A stretch of 64,000 nt of DNA from Streptomyces albicerus (lineage in GTDB: Bacteria; Actinomycetota; Actinomycetes; Streptomycetales; Streptomycetaceae), in the NCBI RefSeq assembly GCF_008905045.1, contig NZ_VWMY01000027.1:1-64000 (forward strand), given 5' to 3'. The translations under genes and the position numbers were made by a program. Positions within the stretch are counted from its first letter, which is position 1, and each line of letters begins with the position of its first letter. The notes beneath the pieces were generated by a model that was given only the letters and a program-made list of their open reading frames with translations, ran no database searches and was not told the DNA's origin. Below are positions 57,433 to 64,000 of this stretch, piece by piece.

Positions 57433-58461
57433 ATGGCACAGGCCACCGGCCCCTCTCGTTCGCAGCCCGCCACGCTCAGCGACGTCGCCCGGCTGGCAGG
57501 CGTGTCCATCGCCACCGCCTCCAAGGCCCTCAACGGCCGCAGCCAGGTACGCGCGGAGACCCGACAACGGGTGATCGAAGCGGCCGAGCGGCTGTCGTTC
57601 CGACCCAACCAACTGGCCCGCGGCCTGCTGGCCGGGCGGACGGGCACCGTCGGTCTGCTCACCAGCGATCTGGAGGGCCGGTTCAGCATCCCGATCCTCA
57701 TGGGCGCCGAGGACGCCTTCGGCGCGGGCGAGGTCGCGGTGTTCCTCTGCGACGCCCGTGGCGACGCGATCCGCGAGCAGCACCACGTCCGCGCGCTGCT
57801 CGGCCGCCGGGTCGACGGTCTCATCGTGGTGGGCAGCCGGACCGACCCACGCCCGTCCCTGGGCCGTGAACTGCCCGTTCCCGTCGTCTACGCGTACGCG
57901 CCGTCGGAAGATCCGGCGGATCTGTCCATCGTCCCCGACAGCGTGGGCGCGGGGCGGATCGCGGTCGACCATCTGCTCGCCTGCGGCCGCAGCCGGATCG
58001 CGCACATCACCGGCGACCCCGGCTATCTCGCGGCGCAGGAGCGGGCCGTAGGGGCCCGGGCCGCGCTCGCCGACGCCGGCCTCGCCCTGGTCGGCGAACC
58101 GCGCTTCGGCGTGTGGTCGGAGGGCTGGGGGCGGGCGGCCACCGCGATGCTGCTCGACCAGCACCCGGACGTGGACGCCGTGCTGTGCGGCAGCGATCAG
58201 ATCGCCCGCGGCGTCATGGACGTACTGCGCGAGCGCGGCCACCGGGTGCCGGAGGATGTGGCGGTCATGGGCTTCGACAACTGGCAGGTCCTCACCTCCG
58301 CCTCCCGGCCACCGCTGACCAGCGTCGACATGAACCTCGAACAGGTCGGCCGCGCGGCCGCGCACGCCCTGTTCACCGCGATCGCCGGGGCACGGCGCTC
58401 GGGAGTCGAGACCCTGCCCTGCCGGGTGGTGATCAGGGGGTCCACGGCACCCCTGTCCTGA
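57433..58461 (+). CDS. LacI-family transcriptional regulator
   Basis: A 342-residue repressor. HTH and hinge: TLSDVARLAGVSIATASKAL, NGRSQVRAETRQRV and LSFRPNQLARGLL. The periplasmic-binding-type sensor follows: TVGLLTSDLEGRFSIPILMG, VDGLIVVGSRTDPR, VDHLLACGRSRIAHITGDPG, DAVLCGSDQIARGVMDVL and VAVMGFDNWQVLTSASRPPL. AGGAGAAAC precedes the ATG; the earlier in-frame codon is not conserved. Divergent from the arabinofuranoside operon, so the ligand is probably arabinose or an arabino-oligosaccharide. Confidence 0.94.
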   Translation: MAQATGPSRSQPATLSDVARLAGVSIATASKALNGRSQVRAETRQRVIEAAERLSFRPNQLARGLLAGRTGTVGLLTSDLEGRFSIPILMGAEDAFGAGEVAVFLCDARGDAIREQHHVRALLGRRVDGLIVVGSRTDPRPSLGRELPVPVVYAYAPSEDPADLSIVPDSVGAGRIAVDHLLACGRSRIAHITGDPGYLAAQERAVGARAALADAGLALVGEPRFGVWSEGWGRAATAMLLDQHPDVDAVLCGSDQIARGVMDVLRERGHRVPEDVAVMGFDNWQVLTSASRPPLTSVDMNLEQVGRAAAHALFTAIAGARRSGVETLPCRVVIRGSTAPLS

Positions 58462-58747
58462 GCGGCCTGCCCGCTCCGCGTGACACCGAGCCGGCAGGCG
58501 TACGGGGCTGCCGTGAGCACCGCCGATGCGGCCGCCCCCACAAGCCCGGACCCGGACCCCTGAGCCTCCCAAGTGCCGGACCGAACGCTCGTGCGCAGCA
58601 GGTCATGCCCGCCATCGGCTGCCGGGCGGATGCCCGCCTGTTCCGGGATACCGCCCTCACGGACGGCGCGCGTACCCTGAGACCAGGCGGCAGGCGAGGG
58701 GGGCGGATACCGTGTCCGCAAGGCCATGCGCGGGATGTACTGAGCCG

Positions 58748-59479
58748 ATGGGTGAGCTCCGGAAGGCACTGCAACAGGCCGCGGAGGACCGCCCGGTGGA
58801 CGGGGTGCCGTCGTTCCGGGTGTCAGGGGACCGGTCTGCGCAGGAGGCCCAACCCGATAGTGACCCGGTGTCGTCGTTCGAAGGAGAAGTGACCGACCGG
58901 GAACGCGGCCTCGGGCCCGACCATCCCGACACGCTCGCCTCCCGCAACAACCTCGGGGGCGCACTCCAGCAGGCGGGACACCCCGACCGAGCCATGGCGC
59001 TGTTCCAACAGAACCTGGCCGTCAGCGAACGCGTCCTCGGCCCCGACCACCCCGCCGCCCTCACCGCGTACAACAACCTCGCGGGCGCTTACGAGGCGTC
59101 CGGCGACCCGGCCCGCGCCATCCCGCTCTACGAGTACGCCCTGGCCGGCCGCGAGCGCGTCCTCGGCCGCGACCACTTGCTCACCCTGCGGTGCCGGGAC
59201 AATCTCGCCCAAGCCCACGAGCAGACCGGGAACCCGGCTCGCGCCATCCCCCTCCACGAACAGACCCTGACCGACCGTCAGCGCGCCCTGGGCCCCGACC
59301 ACCCCGACACCCTGCTCTCCCACGGCAATCTCGCCCACGCCCACCACCAGGCGGGCAACCGGGAACAGAGCGTGGCGTTGCTGGTACGCACACTGGCCGA
59401 CAGCGAACTCCACCTCGGGCCCGACCACCCCGCCACACGACACGTCCGGGAACTGCTGACCCACGTGCAGAGCGGCTGA
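58748..59479 (+). CDS. Tetratricopeptide-repeat protein
   Basis: A 243-residue soluble protein. After about 50 unstructured residues come four 42-residue TPR units of the kind found at the C-terminus of NB-ARC/SARP-type regulators, each with the 'LGPDHPDTL..rnNLa.ay...G....A..l....l..r...LG' pattern (for example GPDHPDTLASRNNLGGAL, GPDHPAALTAYNNLAGAY, GPDHPDTLLSHGNLAHAH). It could be a relic of a larger regulator or a genuine small TPR scaffold; the start is uncertain because no Shine-Dalgarno is seen before the ATG and the frame stays open upstream. Confidence 0.75.
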   Translation: MGELRKALQQAAEDRPVDGVPSFRVSGDRSAQEAQPDSDPVSSFEGEVTDRERGLGPDHPDTLASRNNLGGALQQAGHPDRAMALFQQNLAVSERVLGPDHPAALTAYNNLAGAYEASGDPARAIPLYEYALAGRERVLGRDHLLTLRCRDNLAQAHEQTGNPARAIPLHEQTLTDRQRALGPDHPDTLLSHGNLAHAHHQAGNREQSVALLVRTLADSELHLGPDHPATRHVRELLTHVQSG

Positions 59480-59564
59480 TCCGCCGTGCCCAACACCGTG
59501 ACGGGGCCCGGTCGGGCCTGCCCACCAGGAGCGTGCCACAGTTCACACACTGTCCGGAGGCGGC

Positions 59565-59592
59565 CGCGGAACACGCGGGGGGCGGTTCCGCG
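59565..59592 (+). terminator. Hairpin after the TPR gene
   Basis: CGCGGAAC and GTTCCGCG, 8 bp with a 12-base loop, followed by TTCTTCTGT. Placed about 90 bases past the TPR stop; likely an intrinsic terminator. Confidence 0.5.
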
Positions 59593-59725
59593 TTCTTCTG
59601 TACGTGGCTGCGGAGGGGACAGTGTCCCCGGGCCTCACCTATAGCCCATGGGGACGATCGTTCGGCTGAAGCCCCATGGAGCCTTTCGCCGAGAGGCGAC
59701 CGCCCTCCGCCGGCCACCGCTCACG

Positions 59726-59757
59726 GCCCCGGCTGGTCTCCCCCGTCCAGCCGGGGC
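59726..59757. terminator. Perfect 11-bp hairpin between convergent genes
   Basis: GCCCCGGCTGG and CCAGCCGGGGC with a 10-base pyrimidine-rich loop, followed by TTCTC on the plus strand. It lies between the TPR gene and the MerR gene, which converge, so it could terminate both transcripts. The rest of this roughly 340-base gap shows no gene. Confidence 0.65.
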
Positions 59758-59822
59758 TTCTCATGAGGCGAGGGGCTCATTCGGGCTTCGACGCCGCTGC
59801 CCGCGGACGTCTCGGAGGGCGA

Positions 59823-60230
59823 TCACGCCGGTGTCGACTCCAGCGTGGTGGAGCCGCATCCCTGATAGTGCCGCGGCAGACGCCGTTCGGTGGCATCGAT
59901 GAAGTCATGCAGGACCTGGCGGGAGCGGGCGAGCGTGTCGATCTGTTCGTCCAGCCCGTGCAGGCGTGCTCGCAGGGTGGTCAGGAGCTCGGGGCAGGGC
60001 TCGAGGTCAGGAGCCGCGCCGGTGACGCAGGGCTGCAGGAACCCGATTTCCTGGGTCGACAGTCCGGCATCCAGCAGCTTCCTGATCTGAGTCACGGTCA
60101 GGACGGCGTCGTCGGCGTACTCGCGATAGCCGCTGGTACCGCGGCTCGGTTCGAGCAAGCCCTGGGCCTCGTAATAGCGCAGCTGATGCGCACGGACTCC
60201 GGTCCGTCGGCTCAACTCCCCGATCAGCAC
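59823..60230 (-). CDS. MerR-family transcriptional regulator
   Basis: A 135-residue MerR protein: MLIGELSRRTGVRAHQLRYY, EAQGLLEPSRGTSGYREYAD, then the dimerisation helix QIRKLLDAGLSTQEIGFLQP. The C-terminus has Cys residues (QPCVTG, EPCPELL, YQGCGST) that could sense metal or oxidants, though the spacing is not that of MerR or SoxR. Divergent from an imine-reductase-like gene with a palindromic operator 19 bases from its own start; it probably activates that gene by the usual DNA-twisting mechanism. Confidence 0.93.
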   Translation of the reverse strand: MLIGELSRRTGVRAHQLRYYEAQGLLEPSRGTSGYREYADDAVLTVTQIRKLLDAGLSTQEIGFLQPCVTGAAPDLEPCPELLTTLRARLHGLDEQIDTLARSRQVLHDFIDATERRLPRHYQGCGSTTLESTPA

Positions 60231-60242
60231 GCTCAGTCCCCC

Positions 60243-60264
60243 TTGACCTTCATACCGGTATGAA
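60243..60264 (+). promoter_or_regulatory. MerR-type promoter with palindromic operator
   Basis: TTGACC (-35-like) is followed at once by TTCATACCGGTATGAA, a perfect 16-base palindrome. In MerR-type promoters the operator sits in an over-long spacer between -35 and -10; a -10-like element would fall around GTTGACGAT. The start of the downstream gene is about 46 bases further on. Confidence 0.78.
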
Positions 60265-60309
60265 CGTTGACGATTCTGCCACGATCACCAACCCACCCCG
60301 AGGGAGCAC

Positions 60310-61206
60310 ATGATGCAGAATCGCGATGCCGGCCACACTCCCGTGACGGTCATCGGCCTGGGCCTGATGGGCGAGGCGCTGGCCGGAGCGTTCCTGCGCG
60401 ACGGGTATCCCACGACCGTGTGGAACCGCACGGCGGCGAAGGCCGAACGACTGGTCTCCCAAGGCGCGAAGCTCGCCGACTCGGTCGGCGACGCCGTCGC
60501 GGCCGGCCCGCTCGTGATCGTCTGCGTCTCGGACTACGACGCCGTGCACGAGCTCCTCCACCCGCTGGGCGAGGTCCTTGACGGTCGGGTCCTGGTGAAC
60601 CTGACCTCGGGCACCTCGGCGCAGGCCCGTGAGACCGCCGACTGGGCGGCGCGGCAGGGCAGCACCTACCTCGACGGCGCGATCATAGCCATCCCTCCGG
60701 CTATCGGCACGGCGGACGCCGTCATCCTCTACAGCGGGCCACGGTCGGCCTTCGACCTGCACGAGTCGGCCCTGAGGAGCCTCGGCGCGGGAACGACATA
60801 CCTCGGCGGCGACCACGGCCTGTCGTCGCTGTACGACGTCGCTGTGCTGGGCCTGATGTGGGGCATTCTGAACGGCTTCCTGCAGAGTGCCGCCTTGCTC
60901 GGCGCGGCGGGAGTGGACGCCGCGGCATTCGCCCCGCTTGCGAAGAAGGGTATCGAGACCGTGACCGACTGGCTGTCCGACTACGCCCAGCAGGTCGACG
61001 ACGGCACGTACCCGGCCCTTGACGCCACCATCGACACCCACCTGGCCGCGATGGAGCACGTCATCCAGGAGAGCGAGTTCCTCGGTGTCAACGCCGAACT
61101 TCCGAGGTTCGTCAAGGCCCTGACCGACCGAGCCGTGGCCGATGGGCACGGCGGCAACAGCTACGCAGCGATGATCGAGCAGTTCCGCAAGTCCTCAGGG
61201 ACGTGA
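60310..61206 (+). CDS. NAD(P)-dependent oxidoreductase, imine-reductase-like
   Basis: A 298-residue beta-hydroxyacid-dehydrogenase-fold enzyme. The cofactor loop is VTVIGLGLMGEALAGAFLRD, with VWNRTAAKAERL after strand 2; then VIVCVSDYDAVHELL, NLTSGTSAQARETADWAARQ (in which the usual catalytic GS-x-G region reads LTSGTS) and a helical C-terminal domain DVAVLGLMWGILNGFLQSAA. The absence of the conserved catalytic Lys of hydroxyisobutyrate dehydrogenases and the C-terminal motifs fit the imine reductase subgroup. GAGGGAGC precedes the ATG. The divergent MerR protein is its likely activator. Confidence 0.9.
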   Translation: MMQNRDAGHTPVTVIGLGLMGEALAGAFLRDGYPTTVWNRTAAKAERLVSQGAKLADSVGDAVAAGPLVIVCVSDYDAVHELLHPLGEVLDGRVLVNLTSGTSAQARETADWAARQGSTYLDGAIIAIPPAIGTADAVILYSGPRSAFDLHESALRSLGAGTTYLGGDHGLSSLYDVAVLGLMWGILNGFLQSAALLGAAGVDAAAFAPLAKKGIETVTDWLSDYAQQVDDGTYPALDATIDTHLAAMEHVIQESEFLGVNAELPRFVKALTDRAVADGHGGNSYAAMIEQFRKSSGT

Positions 61207-61661
61207 CCATGACCGGCCACCCGGCTCGCTTCGGCGCGAAGAGCCTGCGTCCGGTCGTGGCGGCCTGGCCCCCGACCTGATCGCCACACCATTCAACCCA
61301 CGCGCATGGGGCATGGACGGTTCGCCGAGCGCGCGGATCTTCGCGTGCGAACCTCGGTGTGCTCGGCGACCTGAAGGTACTGTGCGAAGTCGAAGTCGAA
61401 GTCGAGGCCGTCGACGCGATGGCGGAAGGCGTCGACTTCGATTGCTTCGCCCTGCTCGACGCGTCCTCGGACGGGAACTCACCCAGGAGGTGGGGTGGTC
61501 AGAGGCCCTGGGTTGCGGATGGCAGGCCTGGCCGGTCTCGCCGCGCGCCGGCGCTCGCTACGGCGGCGGCCCGCCGCGCGTCCGATGCCCGACCTGCTCG
61601 AGCCGTGGGAGCAGGAGGTCGACGAGCGCACCGTGCGTGCCCAGGTACGCACCGGGATCCG
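61207..61661. other. Region of uncertain coding content
   Basis: About 450 bases. Frames are open on the plus strand and short stretches look protein-like (for instance LGDLKVLCEVEVEVEAVDAM around 61365-61425, with a GAAGTC trinucleotide repeated four times), but there is no family match and no start. It may be the remains of an older gene in front of the conserved hypothetical. Confidence 0.35.
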
Positions 61662-62464
61662 TGGGTTCCCGTACTGTCCGCGCCGCGGACGTGCCCGACG
61701 GCGCGCTCGGGGCACTTCGCCAGGCCGCCGGGATCAGGGATGTCGAGGACCTGCTCGTCGTGCCCGCCCAGGCTCGGCCCGGCCGTCTCGGCGGCAGCCG
61801 CCTGCAGATTCTGACGCCCGCCGGCGTGCTCGGTTTCGGGCCAGGCGGCGTGGCGTTGTGGGTCGGCGCTCCCGCCCTCCCCGGAGTGCGGGTGGTCCTG
61901 CGCCCGCAGCAGGTGGCCGCGATCGAGACCACGCACATCCTGCTCCACGCCCGCCTGACGATCCTCGCCACCGACGCGCGGCTGACCATCCATTACAACG
62001 CCGTCGCCGAGCACGAACTGCACCCCTTGCTGCGATCCCTGCGTCGCCGGGTCGCCCACACCGAGCTGGATCTGCCGGATGCTCCCGTGCCGAACGCCGG
62101 GCTGCCGTACAAATGGCGCCGCCTGCTCGTCTCGGATGCGGTATGCCTGGACGACGGCGATCCGGTCGCCGCAGTCGCCGGGCGGCTGCCCGTGCCCCGC
62201 TGGTCGGAGCCCGCGTACGCCGCCGTCGTACTCACGCCCCGCGAACTCGTCTTCCTCGCCGACCCCGTGCACACCGAGCCGACCGGTGGCCGCCACGGCC
62301 TGGACACCCACTGCATTCCACGCGCGAGGATCGAGCAGGTGCGCGCGGACGGCCCGCTCCTGCGGGTCCGCGTGTGCGGAGCGGACCTGCAACTGCCGCT
62401 GGGCGACGAACTGTCCGCCCGGGTCGTCCACACCTTCGCCCGGCATCTGCCCACCGCCCGGTAG
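61662..62464 (+). CDS. Conserved hypothetical protein
   Basis: A roughly 267-residue soluble protein with no named family. Its likely conserved core begins VPDGALGALRQAAGIRDVEDLLVV and runs through ILTPAGVLGFGPGGVALWVG, VVLRPQQVAAIETTHILL, TIHYNAVAEHELHPLLRSLR, LPYKWRRLLVSDAVCLDDGD and LTPRELVFLADPVH. Two similar beta-rich halves (an ILTP-vLgFG and a LTPrELVFLAD block) suggest a PH-like or membrane-associated fold. The start is uncertain: the GTG given is the last one before the conserved part. A perfect hairpin terminator follows 73 bases later. Confidence 0.6.
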
Positions 62465-62537
62465 CCCTTTTGCGGTGCCCGGGCCTCGAGTTCGTGGTGC
62501 CGGCCGCCGCCGGTCCTGAAAGCGGTTCAGGAAGCGG

Positions 62538-62583
62538 ATGATGGGTGATCGGACCTGTCTATGCAGGTCCGATCACCCATCAT
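62538..62583. terminator. Perfect 20-bp hairpin between convergent genes
   Basis: Bases 62538-62557 pair perfectly with 62564-62583 around the six-base loop TCTATG. Nothing else in the window forms so long a stem. It lies between the stop of the conserved hypothetical gene and that of the DUF1996 gene, which converge, so it is a two-way terminator. Confidence 0.88.
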
Positions 62584-62600
62584 GTGTCACCTGGAAGGTG

Positions 62601-64000
62601 TCAGCCCTGCCTGTGCCTGATACGGCGGAGCAGCAAGCCTCCGGTGATCAGGAGCAGTGCCCCGGCCGCGGCCGGCCACAGTTGCGTCCCGGTGTCGGCG
62701 AGCCCGCCCGAGACCGCCTGCGGTTCACTGTCCCCTGCGACCGACTGGTCGTTCCCACCGATGGTCGGCGTCGGTTCAGGGCCGGGGACGGCACCGCCGC
62801 CGTCGCTGTCCGAGCTGTCCCCCGATGTGACGGGATCGCTGTGGACAGCCGAGGGGGATGTGTCGGCCTTCGGTTCCGCGTTGCCGCCGTCGCTGTCGCT
62901 GTCCGAGCCGTCCGCCGGCTTGGGCGCCTGCGCACTGCTGGTCGAGGGCTGCGGCGTGTCCCCGCCACCGTTGTCCGCGGGGTCTTCGTCCTGTCCGTTC
63001 CCGCCGGACGGAGCATCAGGCGTCCCGGACGGAGTGTCAGGAGCGTCAGGAGTCGGCGACGGGGTGTTCCCCGGCTCCTCACCGGCGCCTGAGCCGTCGT
63101 CCGAGCCCCCGCCCGATCCGGCGCCCGAGGCGGCGTCGCACTGTCGGCCGCCGTTGATGCAGTCCACCATCTCCCGCATCAGCTCTTCGTCGAAGACGTT
63201 GATGAAGTCGCCGTGGTCGGTCACCGGCTTGTGCAGCTGCTCGGGGAAGGAGTCGACGGCGAACAACGGGGTCGTGCGGCCGCCGTCCTGCAGGCTGGGC
63301 GCGTCGACGTCGTAGACGATGCGCTGCACCAGCTGCGGAATGGCCTTGAAGCCGCCCGCGCAGTTGCCGCCGGCGTCGGCGAACGCCACGTGGGTGCGGT
63401 GGTTGGCGCTGTCGATGTTCCGGCCGTCCCAGCAGCTCTGGAACTTGAAGGTGCGGACCACGTCACTGCCCTTGGGGCAGAGCGGGTACTTGTCCTTCAG
63501 CTGCACCTTGTTCTCGAACCCGGTGCAGCTCCACGAGGCGTTGGCGTTGGCGGTGCCGTTGACGAAGGCCTTGGCGTCGCCGGTGATGATGCGCAGCAGC
63601 CTCGGCATCTCCGTGACCTCGCTGCGCGGGTTGCCCACGAAGGTCATCGTGACCTGCTTGGGCGTGACGATCTCACCGGCGTTGCCCTCGATGCCGCCGC
63701 CGGGAGAGGCCGCGTCCTTTTCCTGGGTGCCGTTCTGCAGGCGCAGTACGGGCCAGAAGTACGAGGACTTGTCGTCCTTGCTCTCGCAGGACGTGTCCGC
63801 GTTGGCCAGGTCCTCGTCGCTCGCGAAGGCGTCGTTGGACTGGTTGCCGACGTAGTCGTGGAAGTGGTGGGCGCCGTTGGTGACACCGGGGGCCACGATC
63901 ACGTTGTCGGAGTTGAACAGGCCGCCCTCGTTCACACCGCAGCTGGTGGTGAAGGTGCCGCGGGAGGCGTCGCCCTGCGGGTTCGGGTTCTGCACGTTGG
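62601..64000 (-). CDS. DUF1996 protein with LAxTG sortase-anchoring signal (partial)
   Basis: The gene is cut by the window end; about 466 C-terminal residues are present and the signal peptide is missing. The DUF1996 domain runs to about residue 280 (GTFTTSCGVNEGGLFNSDN, VTNGAHHFHDYVGNQS, FWPVLRLQ, QSCWDGRNIDSANHRTHVAF, GNCAGGFKAIPQLV), a secreted domain with conserved His and Cys of unknown activity. Then comes a 140-residue Pro/Ser/Gly/Asp linker and a cell-wall sorting signal: LADTG, the hydrophobic WPAAAGALLLITGGLLL and the basic tail RRIRHRQG. LAxTG is the motif of class E sortases in Streptomyces, so the protein should be attached to the cell wall. Confidence 0.9.
   Translation of the reverse strand, partial: NVQNPNPQGDASRGTFTTSCGVNEGGLFNSDNVIVAPGVTNGAHHFHDYVGNQSNDAFASDEDLANADTSCESKDDKSSYFWPVLRLQNGTQEKDAASPGGGIEGNAGEIVTPKQVTMTFVGNPRSEVTEMPRLLRIITGDAKAFVNGTANANASWSCTGFENKVQLKDKYPLCPKGSDVVRTFKFQSCWDGRNIDSANHRTHVAFADAGGNCAGGFKAIPQLVQRIVYDVDAPSLQDGGRTTPLFAVDSFPEQLHKPVTDHGDFINVFDEELMREMVDCINGGRQCDAASGAGSGGGSDDGSGAGEEPGNTPSPTPDAPDTPSGTPDAPSGGNGQDEDPADNGGGDTPQPSTSSAQAPKPADGSDSDSDGGNAEPKADTSPSAVHSDPVTSGDSSDSDGGGAVPGPEPTPTIGGNDQSVAGDSEPQAVSGGLADTGTQLWPAAAGALLLITGGLLLRRIRHRQG

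Overview
The window is high-GC actinobacterial DNA with a strong GC bias at third codon positions, frequent GTG starts and many GTGA/ATGA stop-start overlaps. Its families (DUF397 with WhiJ-type XRE regulator, DUF574 methyltransferases, SpoIIE-type phosphatases, LAxTG-anchored DUF1996 protein, Rox with a rifamycin-associated element) point to a Streptomyces chromosome. The mosaic of single-gene cassettes, regulator-target pairs, decayed genes and transposase scraps suggests an accessory or arm region rather than core. No rRNA, tRNA or CRISPR array was seen.

Layout. 1-4.4 kb: tail of a WYL-type regulator, an AAA ATPase, a DUF4406 protein, then a scar where the C-terminal part of a transposon tyrosine recombinase and its coiled-coil partner abut an aldo/keto reductase remnant and a methyltransferase remnant, followed by hemC. 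4.5-8.6 kb: rifamycin monooxygenase gene rox behind a rifamycin-associated element, a NarL-type two-component pair and a DUF6223 membrane protein. 8.6-17.2 kb: a decaying stretch holding an MFS pump with an amber codon, its XRE regulator, a GNAT gene, a frameshifted DHFR-fold gene, short tandem repeats, an orphan amidinotransferase, an H1-like winged-helix protein, a wrecked sugar-binding protein and a GT32 glycosyltransferase.

17.3-26.6 kb: secreted lamin-tail protein, Tat-exported PhoX with a candidate PHO box, DHFR-fold, DinB and DUF899 proteins, a P450, and a TetR/oxidoreductase pair. 27-34.7 kb: two paralogous sugar-binding lipoproteins. One is translationally coupled to an 849-residue SpoIIE phosphatase with an anti-sigma-like ATPase domain; the other heads an importer with a single-domain ATPase and a permease. 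34.7-46 kb: NUDIX, alpha/beta hydrolase, IS5-type scraps, an ECF sigma factor with membrane partner, a LuxR regulator divergent from an FAD enzyme, RmlD-like reductase, DUF574 methyltransferase, and an ArsR/SRPBCC pair with a clear operator.

46-51.3 kb: a WhiJ/BldB/AbaA-like developmental triad, a second DUF574 methyltransferase and a second SpoIIE phosphatase. 51.4-58.5 kb: a beta-L-arabinofuranoside utilisation locus (LacI regulator, binding lipoprotein, two permeases, GH127 enzyme, small secreted protein) read in the order uptake then cleavage. 58.7-64 kb: TPR protein, MerR/imine-reductase pair with a textbook operator, a conserved hypothetical, a perfect 20-bp terminator hairpin, and a sortase-anchored DUF1996 protein cut by the window edge.
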